A stretch of DNA of 64,000 nt from contig CBDFLL010000006.1 of assembly GCA_965249205.1 (NCBI GenBank), forward strand, positions 558,001-622,000, read 5' to 3'. The position numbers and the translations under genes were made by a program. Below are positions 25,220 to 33,029 of this stretch, one piece after another; positions within the stretch are counted from its first letter, which is position 1, and the number at the start of each line of letters is the position of its first letter. Under the pieces are notes generated by a model, which had not been told where the DNA came from, ran no database searches, and was given only the letters and a program-made list of their open reading frames with translations. Source of the stretch: JAQBVV01 sp965249205. Lineage in GTDB: Bacteria; Acidobacteriota; Vicinamibacteria; Vicinamibacterales; UBA2999.

Positions 25220-25245
25220 CTATGAAGAACTCGAAAACGCGCTAG
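25220..25245 (-). repeat. Half-copy of an inverted-repeat element
   Basis: CTATGAAGAACTCGAAAACG followed by CGCTAG is the reverse complement of the left half of the element at 30266-30315. Only one arm is present. It ends five bases before the proposed start of the next gene, so it may have replaced that gene's original upstream region. Confidence 0.5.
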
Positions 25246-25249
25246 TTAT

Positions 25250-25621
25250 ATGGAATTTCAGGCTGATATCTGGGTCCGCGGCGAGCATCACGCGACCACT
25301 CAGGCGATTGGACCGATACCTCGGGAGCCGAGCGGCTGGACCGACGAGGATATCGTGATGGTGCTCGAAGGTATGCTGCGCGCGTTGGAACGCGCAAACG
25401 ATCCCGATGCAAGTCCGGACCGGCCGGTGTCGCTGCGCGGGTTCAGCTGGATCGTGAACCCCTTCGAAACCGGCGGCGTCGTGATCGCATTGGAATTGAC
25501 CCTCGGCGCCGTGGTCGCCGGTCCTTTCGATGTGAGCGAGAGTGATTTGAGCGCAAAGATCGAGCGGGTCATGGCGGCGGAGCGCACACCGACACAGTCA
25601 GCGGCGCAGACGGTGCACTGA
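25250..25621 (+). CDS. Conserved-looking protein of unknown function
   Basis: 123 residues, no signal or membrane helix. It has a plausible alpha/beta composition (QADIWVRGEHHATTQAIG, DIVMVLEGMLRALERAND, ISWIVNPFETGGVVIALELTLGAVVAGPF-like strands) and good codon periodicity. It ends two bases before the PagL-fusion gene, so it is probably the first gene of that operon. The start abuts a repeat arm and lacks a ribosome binding site, so the 5' end is uncertain. I do not recognise it. Confidence 0.6.
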   Translation: MEFQADIWVRGEHHATTQAIGPIPREPSGWTDEDIVMVLEGMLRALERANDPDASPDRPVSLRGFSWIVNPFETGGVVIALELTLGAVVAGPFDVSESDLSAKIERVMAAERTPTQSAAQTVH

Positions 25622-25623
25622 CG

Positions 25624-26913
25624 GTGGTGTTGAACCGCCGTGCGTCGATTGCGCTGATCGCGTGGCTGTTGATGTGTTGCGGAGGCAGCGTCGCGTCGGC
25701 GCAGGACGCTGCCGCCGAGCCCCAAGCTCAAGACGCGGTCGAAAGCGCCGCTCAGGGAGAGGTGACAGAGGCGCCAGCCTCTGGTGGCGGGCGGGCCCAA
25801 TATCCGACATTCCTGGCCAATGCGTTCGTCAACGTGAATATTGGCTACATCGACTACCCCTTCTCAGCCCTGCAGTTAGAGCCGGGACATCGGGCCGAAT
25901 CGATTCAGGTGCCGCATGCATCCGTGCGAGCAGTGCTCTTCGGTCGGCACTTCGGTCAGTACTTCTCCGGACAGGTGAGCTACATGCGACCGGTCGAGTA
26001 CGCGAAGTATCAGAACGTGGACGGAGCGGAAAACTCGCGTTCGGCCTGGATGCATTTCGGCACCCTGACCCTCCTGGCGCGCGCGCCGCTTGGCGAACGT
26101 CTGTCTGTCTTCGGAGAGGGCGGGCTGGCGGTCACGAGCCGACGCGGCTTCGCCGACGGCGCCGATGTGGTCGTGAAGGACGCGCAGTTCTGGGCTCCAC
26201 TGGTCGGGGCGGGCCTCGAATACCGCATGAACCAGTCGTGGGATCTCATGTCGAGCGCGACATACATCCCTGCGAACGATGAACATCGTCAGCCGCACAC
26301 CGTGTTTGCGTCAGCCGGTTTTCGCATCAATTTGCGTCCGCTCCCGGCCGAGCGCGTCAAGGAAACGCAGGATGCGGGCCGTATTGTGCCAGCGAACCTC
26401 CTTCAGGTGGGATACGCGACCAACGCGCTCGGCTACGGCGCAAATAACGTCCTGTCAAAGCAAGTCCCGATCTTCTGGCGTGGCAAAGTTGAAGTGCAAC
26501 ACAGCGTGGTGAACGTGCAGTACCACCGCAATGTGTTCTACACGAAGCGAATCTTTGCGCTCGACTTCGGAGCCAGCTACGGGCAGTGGACGAGCGACAG
26601 GAACGGAGACACGTTTCGCACGTTCTCCGTGTTCCCGGTGATGCGGTTCACCGTCGTGCGCTCGAGGCCAGCCGATTTCTACGCGTTGTACTCCGTCGCG
26701 GGCCCCACCTATATCTCACGAACCGTCATCGACGGCCTTGACACAGGGAGCCACTTTACATTCCAGGACTTCATGGGGATCGGCATGTTCATGGGATCGC
26801 GGCGGCAGATCAATCTCGAGATCAATCTCAATCACTATTCCAACGGCAACATCCAACTGGAGAACGCTGGCGTGAAGGTTCCGTTGACGTTTAAGGTCGG
26901 CTATGGGTTCTAG
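25624..26913 (+). CDS. Outer-membrane barrel fused to a PagL-like lipid A deacylase
   Basis: 429 residues, GTG start. A signal peptide (ASIALIAWLLMCCGGSVASAQ) and an Ala/Glu/Gln linker lead to an 8-strand OmpA-like barrel (about residues 55-245, ending in FASAGFRINLRPL). A second barrel follows (about 255-429), with the PagL/acyloxyacyl hydrolase signature NHYSNG, whose His and Ser belong to the catalytic set, and a C-terminal aromatic (VGYGF). PagL removes the 3-O acyl chain of lipid A. PagL proteins normally consist of one barrel of about 170 residues. Downstream lie another barrel and a PAP2 phosphatase. Confidence 0.75.
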   Translation: MVLNRRASIALIAWLLMCCGGSVASAQDAAAEPQAQDAVESAAQGEVTEAPASGGGRAQYPTFLANAFVNVNIGYIDYPFSALQLEPGHRAESIQVPHASVRAVLFGRHFGQYFSGQVSYMRPVEYAKYQNVDGAENSRSAWMHFGTLTLLARAPLGERLSVFGEGGLAVTSRRGFADGADVVVKDAQFWAPLVGAGLEYRMNQSWDLMSSATYIPANDEHRQPHTVFASAGFRINLRPLPAERVKETQDAGRIVPANLLQVGYATNALGYGANNVLSKQVPIFWRGKVEVQHSVVNVQYHRNVFYTKRIFALDFGASYGQWTSDRNGDTFRTFSVFPVMRFTVVRSRPADFYALYSVAGPTYISRTVIDGLDTGSHFTFQDFMGIGMFMGSRRQINLEINLNHYSNGNIQLENAGVKVPLTFKVGYGF

Positions 26914-27796
26914 TGTGGTTTTCCTGACCTCCAGGCGGGTCCTGACCGCGGACAGCCCCATTCGTGCTCGGCGCCCAAACCACTTGTCATGTTTGTGGCG
27001 CCTGCGGCGCGAACGGGACGGCCCCGTCCGCGGCCACCCGCGACGAGATCATGAAACTGGCTCCAGCAGGGCGTCGGTCGCCGCCCTATTGGCTGGGCTG
27101 CTGCTGGGTTTGCCGTCGGTAGCGCACGCCGACTGGATCGCGAGTGCGTATCTGGGCCACGCGTGGACGCGTTCGAGCACCGTCACGCTGGGGCTCCCTG
27201 ACCGCCAGACGGCCGTGGAGATCGCCGGCGTTGATTATCGGGGGGAGTCGTTTCGGTCGCCCCAGTACTACGGGTACCGCGTCACGTGGATTCCCGCCGC
27301 GCATTCGTGGATAGGTGTTGAGGCCGAGGTCATCCACGCCAAGGTGTTTGCCGAGGGGGATCGCCGGGTTCGCTTCAGGGGGATGCTCAATGGGGCCAAC
27401 ATCGATGCGGCAATGCCTCTGTCATCCGTTGTCCAGCGCCTCGCGATGTCGCACGGCCTGAACTTCATTTTCGCGAACGTCGTCCTGCGACGTGAATTGG
27501 GTCCCGTCGATGCGTCTGGCACACGGCGGTTCGCGATCGTTGCTCGCGTGGGCGCCGGTCCGACGGTCCCCCACGCCGAAACCACCGTCGAGAACGTCAA
27601 CCGCGATCAGTACGAAAGCGGGGGCCTTGGAGCGCAGGTCGCAGGCGGCTTCGAAGCCATGGTATGGAAGCGGCTTGCCATCCTCGGCGAATACAAGTTC
27701 ACCCGGGCCACACCTCAGCTCGAGCTGGACGGTGGGACCATCACCGTGCCGGCTCGCAGCCACCATGTCGTCGGCGGCCTCGCCTATCGATTCTGA
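26903..27796 (+). CDS. Outer-membrane beta-barrel protein
   Basis: 297 codons as open frame, but the first ~50 read through a dispersed repeat and are not protein-like (Arg-rich). A clear signal peptide (SVAALLAGLLLGLPSVAHA, cleaved before DW) begins only near 27070 and has no in-frame ATG; the ATG at 27051 is in another frame, so the true start may have been lost by a frameshift or by the repeat. The mature part is an 8- to 10-strand barrel ending in VVGGLAYRF with the expected terminal Phe. It follows the PagL fusion and its stop overlaps the PAP2 start. Confidence 0.7.
   Translation: MGSSVVFLTSRRVLTADSPIRARRPNHLSCLWRLRRERDGPVRGHPRRDHETGSSRASVAALLAGLLLGLPSVAHADWIASAYLGHAWTRSSTVTLGLPDRQTAVEIAGVDYRGESFRSPQYYGYRVTWIPAAHSWIGVEAEVIHAKVFAEGDRRVRFRGMLNGANIDAAMPLSSVVQRLAMSHGLNFIFANVVLRRELGPVDASGTRRFAIVARVGAGPTVPHAETTVENVNRDQYESGGLGAQVAGGFEAMVWKRLAILGEYKFTRATPQLELDGGTITVPARSHHVVGGLAYRF
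26915..27057 (-). repeat. Dispersed repeat, copy 2 (long form)
   Basis: The left part (26915-26951) is the reverse complement of the repeat at 1110-1143. The right part (27020-27057) is the reverse complement of 50490-50528. The copy at 50490 therefore looks like the same element with its middle deleted. It covers the apparent 5' end of the next gene. Confidence 0.5.
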
Positions 27797-28692
27797 TGCC
27801 TGCCACGCGCCGGAGCCAACGGCTCCAGTCGGTGAATCAGCGGAGGGATCAACGCGTGCCGGCCCCCCGAATGGGGCAGCGCAAGACACGCTGGCGAGTT
27901 GCCACGTCGATCGTGTGGCTGGCGTTGCTCGCGGTATTGCTACCCGGTGCCGCCGCCTCGGCGCAGGACACGCCCGACGCAGCATCACCGCTGGAGCAGA
28001 GCGAAGATACCGACGCGCGCTGCGATGGCCAGGGCTTCTCGACAATCTTCACGTGCATTCCTCACGATCTCCGAAACATGGCCCGGGGCCCGTCGCTGGC
28101 CTGGCTTGGGGTAGGAGCTGGTGCAGCGGCGGGTAGTGCGCTGCTGGACGACGAGATCGACCGGGCCCTCAAGGACGGCGATCCGGACGTGTTTCCAAAG
28201 GTCGGCGATCAGTTGGGTCAGGCGGGGTTGCATTTTGGCGCACCGATCGCGCTCTATGTCGTAGCGCGCGCGACCGGTCACTCCGATACCGCGGGGTTCG
28301 CCGTCACCTTGCTCCGCGCGCAAGTCGCCAACGGCGTCGTGACCCGGTCACTGAAGCTGATACCGCGAGCGCGTCCGTTCCAGGAGAAGGCAAGCACCTG
28401 GCACGGTTCGTTTCCGTCGGGCCATACGTCGGCGTCGTTTGCGACCGCCACCGTGGTTCAGCGTCGGTTCGGATGGCGAGCAGGGGTGCCGGCGTACGTG
28501 CTGGCGAGCTATGTGGGTCTTTCGCGGTTGCACCGCAACCACTACCTGAGCGACGTGGCCTTCGGTGCCGGGCTCGGTATCGCCGCAGGCTTGGCGGTCA
28601 ATCAGCCGAGCCGACGAGCGGCGGTTTCACCGATCCTGGCGCCGGGCGTAGCCGGCGTGACGATCGACCTTCGACTCGTTGGTGGGAGCTAG
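27796..28692 (+). CDS. PAP2 superfamily phosphatase
   Basis: 298 residues; ATG 27796 overlaps the previous stop (TGATG). An internal ATG at 27871 starts closer to the signal-anchor (VATSIVWLALLAVLLPGAAASAQ). The three PAP2 motifs are present: KLIPRARPF (K-x6-RP), PSGHTSA, and SRLHRNHYLSD. Members dephosphorylate membrane lipids such as undecaprenyl pyrophosphate, phosphatidyl phosphates or lipid A phosphates. Its coupling to a PagL-like protein suggests lipid A remodelling, but this is inference. The TAG stop lies within the CTAG at which an IS5-type element inserted, leaving the gene intact. Confidence 0.88.
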   Translation: MPATRRSQRLQSVNQRRDQRVPAPRMGQRKTRWRVATSIVWLALLAVLLPGAAASAQDTPDAASPLEQSEDTDARCDGQGFSTIFTCIPHDLRNMARGPSLAWLGVGAGAAAGSALLDDEIDRALKDGDPDVFPKVGDQLGQAGLHFGAPIALYVVARATGHSDTAGFAVTLLRAQVANGVVTRSLKLIPRARPFQEKASTWHGSFPSGHTSASFATATVVQRRFGWRAGVPAYVLASYVGLSRLHRNHYLSDVAFGAGLGIAAGLAVNQPSRRAAVSPILAPGVAGVTIDLRLVGGS

Positions 28693-29987
28693 CAGGCTGC
28701 TGAAAAACTCCGTGAAATGGGATCGACAGATCGATCCCGGCGTACTACCATGCTCCCAACACCGCTGAAGGGAGCCCCATCATGCGCGGACACGATGAGC
28801 AAAGCACTCACATGTTCAGCTACCTGTCGCCGGAACAGCGCGTGCCAGCCGACCATCCGCTCCGCGCGGTTCGCGCGCTGACGGACGAAGCGCTGAGAAC
28901 GATGTCGCGCAGGTTCGCCGGCCTGTACGCCAACACAGGGCGTCCGTCGATCCCGCCGGAACAGCTGCTGCGCGCGTTGTTGCTGCAGGTGCTCTACACG
29001 GTGCGGAGCGAGCGGCTGCTGATGGAAGAGCTCAATTACAACCTGCTGTTCCGCTGGTTCGTGGGCTTGAATTTGGACGACCCGGTTTGGCATCCCACCA
29101 CGTTTACCAAGAATCGCGACCGGCTGCTGGCGGGCGATCTCGCGGCCGCCTTCTTTGATGCGGTGCAGGCCCACGCGCGGGCGGCCGGGCTGCTCTCGGA
29201 CGAACACTTCACTGTGGATGGGACCCAATTGGAAGCGTGGGCCAGCCTGAAGAGCTTTCGGTGCCGGGACGCGGCGGAGAGCGACCCGCCCGATGACCCC
29301 GGGAATCCCACGGTCAACTTCCACGGGGAGCGGCGGCGCAACGACACGCACCAGTCGACGACCGATCCGGAGGCGATGCTGCCTCGGAAGGGCCAGGGGA
29401 AGGAAGCCGAGCTGGCGTATCTGGGCCACGTGCTGCTGGACAATCGACAGGGACTTGTCGCCAACGTCTGCGCGACTCACGCGACGGGGACCGCCGAACG
29501 CGAGGCAGCGGCGCTGTTGCTGGAGGCCAGCGCGCCGCCGGGCAGCACGGTCGGGGCGGACAAGGGCTACGATGTGGCAAGCTTTGTGGCCGCTGTCCGT
29601 ATCCGGGCCGTCACGCCCCACGTTGCTCAGAAGGTCCGCTGGAGTGCGATCGATGGCCGGACCACGCGGCATGCGGGCTATCACGTCAGTCAGCGGAAAC
29701 GGAAACTCGTAGAACAGGTCTTTGGCTGGATGAAGACCGTCGGCGGCTTGCGCAAACTCCGGCATCGCGGTGTCGCCCTCGTGGATTGGCAGCTTACCTT
29801 CGCCGCCACGGTCTATAACTTGGTCCGGCTGCGGAATCTGGAGGCGAGGTGTCCCTGATCACCGGCCGCGCGTGTCGCCGGCCCCTTGATCGGGGCCAGC
29901 GCACAGCCGTGCGCACCGTTGTCGGTCGGTGGTGACTCGCATGATCCTTAGAAAACGGCCCGATCACCCGGGTTCTTCAGCAGCCTG
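28693..29987 (+). mobile_element. IS5-type insertion sequence, copy 1
   Basis: 1295 bp, ends CAGGCTGCTGAA and TTCAGCAGCCTG, flanked by CTAG on both sides (28689-28692, 29988-29991), a 4-bp target duplication as in the IS5 group. It has inserted between the stop of the PAP2 gene and the outer end of a miniature element. Three more copies of the same length are at 38429, 46886 and 61280. Confidence 0.93.
28782..29858 (+). CDS. IS5-type transposase
   Basis: 358 residues. The N-terminal DUF772-type region (FSYLSPEQRVPADHPLRAVR, RPSIPPEQLLRALLLQVLYTVRSERLLMEEL) precedes a DDE core with FTVDGTQLEAW (first Asp), GADKGYD (second Asp) and KLVEQVFGWMKT (Glu). This copy differs from the other three in protein at one position, Glu instead of Lys in GKEAELAYLGH. 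A 358-codon open frame on the opposite strand is an artefact of codon bias. Confidence 0.93.
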   Translation: MRGHDEQSTHMFSYLSPEQRVPADHPLRAVRALTDEALRTMSRRFAGLYANTGRPSIPPEQLLRALLLQVLYTVRSERLLMEELNYNLLFRWFVGLNLDDPVWHPTTFTKNRDRLLAGDLAAAFFDAVQAHARAAGLLSDEHFTVDGTQLEAWASLKSFRCRDAAESDPPDDPGNPTVNFHGERRRNDTHQSTTDPEAMLPRKGQGKEAELAYLGHVLLDNRQGLVANVCATHATGTAEREAAALLLEASAPPGSTVGADKGYDVASFVAAVRIRAVTPHVAQKVRWSAIDGRTTRHAGYHVSQRKRKLVEQVFGWMKTVGGLRKLRHRGVALVDWQLTFAATVYNLVRLRNLEARCP

Positions 29988-30044
29988 CTAGTGGTCTGGT
30001 TGTGAATTGGCTTGTGCACCGAGGGCGGTGAGGCGCCCGGCTGG

Positions 30045-30111
30045 CCAGCGCGGATTTCACCTGTCATGGATTGCGGTTATTTGAGAGCCACGCGCTCGTG
30101 AAATCCGCGCC
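30045..30111 (+). repeat. Miniature inverted-repeat element, family A, short variant
   Basis: 67 bp from CCAGCGCGGATTTCACC to CGTGAAATCCGCGC, the same ends as family A copies elsewhere but with a shortened, different interior. Inserted into the core of the outer element at 29988-30338. Confidence 0.7.
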
Positions 30112-30175
30112 AGGCGCGACGACGGAGCATGCCGGGCGCATGTGACCGAGGAGCAACGCCGCCAGACGGGAGGCA

Positions 30176-30252
30176 TAGAGCGCTTTTCGAATAGCCTTGT
30201 GTTTCGGCACTGCGTCTACTCGAACGCCACACGGTCATGAAAAGCGCTTTAG
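30176..30252 (+). repeat. Miniature inverted-repeat element, GCGCTTTTC type
   Basis: 77 bp from TAGAGCGCTTTTCGAATAGC to GGTCATGAAAAGCGCTTTAG. Architecture (a central ACTGCGTCTACTCG and a right arm with TCATGAAA) resembles family A, with different terminal sequence. Second insertion inside the outer element. Confidence 0.65.
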
Positions 30253-30265
30253 CCGGCCGAATGCC

Positions 30266-30315
30266 TAACGCGTTTTCGAGTTCTTCATAGTAGACCGGAG
30301 CCGAAAACACGCTAG
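30266..30315 (+). repeat. Miniature inverted-repeat element, ACGCGTTTTCGAG type
   Basis: 50 bp from TAACGCGTTTTCGAGTTC to CCGAAAACACGCTAG. One arm recurs at 25220-25245 in reverse orientation. Third insertion inside the outer element. Confidence 0.6.
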
Positions 30316-30381
30316 CTGATTCGCAACCAGACCACTAGACGGAGGCCCGAATACCGACTGCTGGATGTCTGGAGGAGAAAC

Positions 30382-31392
30382 ATGAAAACGGCCTGTGCAA
30401 CCCTCGTCCTCACGCTCACCGCTGCGCCGGCGTTTGCCCAGAACGTGAAGATCACGCCGCTCGGCTCTCACGCAGGCGAACTGTGTGCGAACGACCGAGC
30501 GACCGTGTTCGAGGACCCAACCGGGGTACGCCTGCTCTACGACCCGGCTCACAGCCTTACCGCCGGAGACGACCCAAGGCTCGGCGACATTCACGTCGTG
30601 CTGCTCACCCACATGCATGGGGACCATCTGGGCGATCGCAGGCTTCGAGCCGTGGGCGCGGGCACCTGCGCAAACTCGGAGCGCGTGCCGGCGCCGAACT
30701 CCATGACTGCCGAAGTCGTCGTTGCCAAAGACGCCGTGCTCGTCACGACCCGCGCCATGGCCGGGTTCGTGGCCAGCAAGGTTCAAGGGATGCTCGGCCA
30801 ACCCCTGAGCGTCTGCCCGCAGCCCGTAGCCGCGACGGTTCCTGTCGAGGCGCCCTGCAGGTCCAGCATGGATATCGGCGGGGTGTTTGTCGCGAAGGCG
30901 GCTGATGCGGCGCAGGGCGTGGAGATCACGATCGTGTACGCGTCGCACGTGAACAACGCCCCGCCCGCGCTTCTTTCCGAGGCGCACCGAACGGCGCTCG
31001 AGGCCGATGGCGCCGTTCTCGAGTACGGCCCTCCCACTGGATATGTCGTCAAGTTCACCAACGGGCTCACAGCCTATCTCTCTGGCGATACCGGCATCCA
31101 TTCCGAGATGAGAACAGTCGTCAACGAATACCACCACGCCAACCTCGCCGTGCTCAATCTCGGGAACAACCCGGGCATTTATGCCTCCGGAGCACATGTG
31201 ATCAACGAGCTCGTCCAACCGGCGTCGGTGATTCTCACGCACGCCAACGAGCCCGCGACGGAAGGCGGGAGGCTGCGGCCACAGTCGCGCACGGCCGCGC
31301 TCATCGAGCAGCTGGAGCCACCGGCGCACCTCGCCATTAGCGGGCGCACGATGGAGTTCGACGGGCAGGGGCGGTGTGTGGCGGGGTGTTGA
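30382..31392 (+). CDS. Secreted MBL-fold metallo-hydrolase
   Basis: 336 residues with a signal peptide (CATLVLTLTAAPAFAQ). The metallo-beta-lactamase metal motif is H77-M-H79-G-D81-H82, followed by LSGDTGIHSEM (Asp ligand) and a late ILTHANEPA region (His). Start ATG follows GGAGGAGAAAC. The layout is like UlaG/YtnP-type hydrolases of unknown substrate rather than true beta-lactamases. It is the last gene before the tRNA-Leu and stands between mobile elements on one side and the proposed island on the other. Confidence 0.88.
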   Translation: MKTACATLVLTLTAAPAFAQNVKITPLGSHAGELCANDRATVFEDPTGVRLLYDPAHSLTAGDDPRLGDIHVVLLTHMHGDHLGDRRLRAVGAGTCANSERVPAPNSMTAEVVVAKDAVLVTTRAMAGFVASKVQGMLGQPLSVCPQPVAATVPVEAPCRSSMDIGGVFVAKAADAAQGVEITIVYASHVNNAPPALLSEAHRTALEADGAVLEYGPPTGYVVKFTNGLTAYLSGDTGIHSEMRTVVNEYHHANLAVLNLGNNPGIYASGAHVINELVQPASVILTHANEPATEGGRLRPQSRTAALIEQLEPPAHLAISGRTMEFDGQGRCVAGC

Positions 31393-31489
31393 TCCAAAAT
31401 GGTTTGGTCACCAACTTTCAAGAATCTTTCAAGATCGGACTCTGCCGTCGATTCGATAGAATCAGTAAGTTCCACGCACTGAACAACAT

Positions 31490-31575
31490 GCCGGGGTGGC
31501 GGAACTGGCAGACGCACGGGACTTAAAATCCCGAGTTGCGCAAGCGACGTGCGGGTTCGATTCCCGCCCCCGGCA
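31490..31575 (+). tRNA. tRNA-Leu (anticodon TAA)
   Basis: 86 bases fold as a class II tRNA: acceptor GCCGGGG pairs with CCCCGGC, the anticodon loop ACTTAAAAT centres on TAA, a long variable arm (GTTGCGCAAGCGAC) forms the Leu-type hairpin, and the T arm is CGGGTTCGATTCCCG. The discriminator is A. CCA is only partly encoded (ACCT follows). It marks the left border of a probable genomic island. Confidence 0.95.
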
Positions 31576-31576
31576 C
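31530..31576 (+). other. Putative attachment site attL (3' half of tRNA-Leu)
   Basis: These 47 bases, from the anticodon stem to the 3' end, recur at 63512-63558 with two mismatches (GTG versus CTT in the variable arm/T stem junction). Integrative elements commonly recombine in the 3' half of tRNA genes and leave the tRNA intact at one end. A recombinase remnant lies 45 bases downstream. Confidence 0.6.
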
Positions 31577-31618
31577 CTATTTACTAAGTATTTTTGCTTC
31601 ACCCCGATTGCGCCTCGG

Positions 31619-31743
31619 CGGTTTTATACGCGTTGGCGGATGGCATGCGAGGCCGCGGGTGTTTGCGGGGCTCATTCCTCACGATTTACGACGGAGCGCC
31701 GTGCGTGAAATGGAGCGCCGGCAGATCCCTCGTCAGGTGAGCG
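31619..31743 (+). pseudogene. Tyrosine recombinase (integrase) remnant
   Basis: Two overlapping frames together give the C-terminal part of a phage-type integrase: RFYTRWRMACEAAG in one frame, then after a one-base shift FAGLIPHDLRRSAVREMERR. HDLRRSAV is the conserved H-x-x-R box of tyrosine recombinases. The last catalytic His and Tyr are missing and no N-terminal part is found. The rest of 31744-32029 has no gene I can support. The position beside the tRNA-Leu supports its reading as the relic of an island integrase. Confidence 0.6.
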
Positions 31744-32029
31744 GGACCGTCAGTCCGCCTGTCGGGGCGCGGGTCGGGCGCGTTGGCGGGTCTGGACGAC
31801 AGTTTTCGCTGGGCTCAATCAACTGCTCTCGTCTCGTCAAGCGGGCTGGGCTTGATCGAGACTGAAGACTCAGCGATTCCGAACAGGGCCGAGGGACGAT
31901 AGGAAACATTAGTGGGGTCCGAAGTGAAATTGGCGAGGCAGGGTCCCGCAGGAGGAATCGAAGCAGCGCCGCGGGCGTCACTTGTGTGGTAGCGTGTGCC
32001 CTTCAATCCAGCCGAAAAGGAAGCGTGAC

Positions 32030-32542
32030 ATGGGCCTTAGCATCCAGTTCCTCAGCTATTCCCACTCGACGTGGACCCGGTCTGCGTCCGGGAGCACGAC
32101 CGACGCTGTTTTGCAGAACCTGGAAACGTCGCCGGCCGAGTCTTTGCCTTATGGCGGCTCCACGAGCATCTCGGTCAGTCAGAACGCCCTGAAGTTGGTG
32201 GCGTCCGGGGATATGGATATCTACTGTACGTGGATCGACCAGACCGGGTGGCGGTTCGGTGTCAAGGCGATCTACCCGGTACACGTCTTCACGGTGGGTA
32301 AGGCTCCTTACTGGCAGACCATGCACGACGCGCCGACCGGTACGCCCGGTACGCCGATCTTTCACACGCAGGGAGGTGATGTGTCGGCGCCGTACAACTG
32401 GAGCTGGACGCTGGCGACGCCACTCACAATCCAAGGCAGCGCGCCGGGATTGGAGTACACGGTTGCGGGATACAAGATCACGGCCGTGCCTACGTCGAAG
32501 CACGATGACCTCTCGATCCTCGTGACCCTTAGCGACACTTGA
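32030..32542 (+). CDS. Protein of unknown function, beta-rich, 170 residues
   Basis: Starts at ATG 32030 after AAAAGGAAGCGTGAC. No signal peptide or membrane segment. The sequence is Ser/Thr- and aromatic-rich with alternating strands (LSIQFLSYSHSTWTRSASG, DIYCTWIDQTGWRFGVKAIYPVHVF, PYNWSWTLATPLTIQG). The size, composition and G-W-R-F-G-V-K-A-x-x-P motif recall small secreted-type lectin or pore-former folds, but I cannot assign a family. It is the first gene inside the island and is followed by another unknown gene on the same strand after 109 bases. Confidence 0.6.
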   Translation: MGLSIQFLSYSHSTWTRSASGSTTDAVLQNLETSPAESLPYGGSTSISVSQNALKLVASGDMDIYCTWIDQTGWRFGVKAIYPVHVFTVGKAPYWQTMHDAPTGTPGTPIFHTQGGDVSAPYNWSWTLATPLTIQGSAPGLEYTVAGYKITAVPTSKHDDLSILVTLSDT

Positions 32543-32651
32543 TCGTTGCAGCCGGCTGCGTTTCGGCGCCCGGGCCGATCTCCATGGCGCCGCAACGCTC
32601 GAGAACCGGCGTGTAGGAGCAACGACTTCAGCAGAACCTGGAGTACCCATC

Positions 32652-32999
32652 ATGGCAGCAGCAGCGGTGACTCTGAATATTTATTGGACGGGAGAGGAAT
32701 GGCAGGCCATCTTATCGGTCGCCGAGCCGCAGATAATGACTATTCCCGAAGGCGAGGCTGGTGCCAGGGCTCTTGCAACCGCGATGAGAGGTGGCTGGGG
32801 AGGTGTAGAAAGCTGGCTGACCGAGGTCGGGGGCAGTGAGGCTCAAGGCATCATCGACCAGGCCGAGGTTCTCCTCAGAACGTCCAATACCTTGATGTTG
32901 AACGACGCCTTCGTGTACGACGTCGTGGCGGGGGCGGACGATGCGTCACTCCTTGGCGAGCTTGAGGCTGTCGGAGAAGCTCTTACACTTCTTGTATAG
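32652..32999 (+). CDS. Protein of unknown function, 115 residues
   Basis: ATG 32652. Acidic, without signal peptide. Strand-helix pattern: TLNIYWTGEEWQAILSV, then a Gly-rich loop (MRGGWGGVESWL) and helices (GSEAQGIIDQAEVLLRTS, ASLLGELEAVGEALTLL). I do not recognise it. It lies in the same orientation as the 170-residue protein and converges with the large unknown gene at 33030-36186, 30 bases between stops. Confidence 0.55.
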   Translation: MAAAAVTLNIYWTGEEWQAILSVAEPQIMTIPEGEAGARALATAMRGGWGGVESWLTEVGGSEAQGIIDQAEVLLRTSNTLMLNDAFVYDVVAGADDASLLGELEAVGEALTLLV

Positions 33000-33029
33000 C
33001 GAGGCAGTTGGCACCCGAACCGACGGCCG

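Larger units (their letters stand above)
29988..30338 (+). repeat. Composite nested miniature element (outer unit)
   Basis: Outer inverted repeats CTAGTGGTCTGGTTGTGAAT at the left and their near inverse (GATTCGCAACCAGACCACTAG) at the right. Its core (GCACCGAGGGCG, CGCCCGGCTGGC, AGGCGCGACGAC, ACGCCGCC, GGCCGAATGCC) matches the element at 62575-62739, but is broken by three inserted smaller elements at 30045, 30176 and 30266. Removing them restores a core of about the same length as the other copy. This accounts for the gene-free stretch before 30382. Confidence 0.75.

Noticed and set aside
28689..29765. A 358-codon open frame antisense to the IS5-type transposase, of equal length to the transposase and repeated in every copy
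   Set aside because: It is Arg/His/Pro-rich with no motif and exists because GC-rich third positions on the sense strand avoid stops on the other; its repetition only reflects the IS copies.
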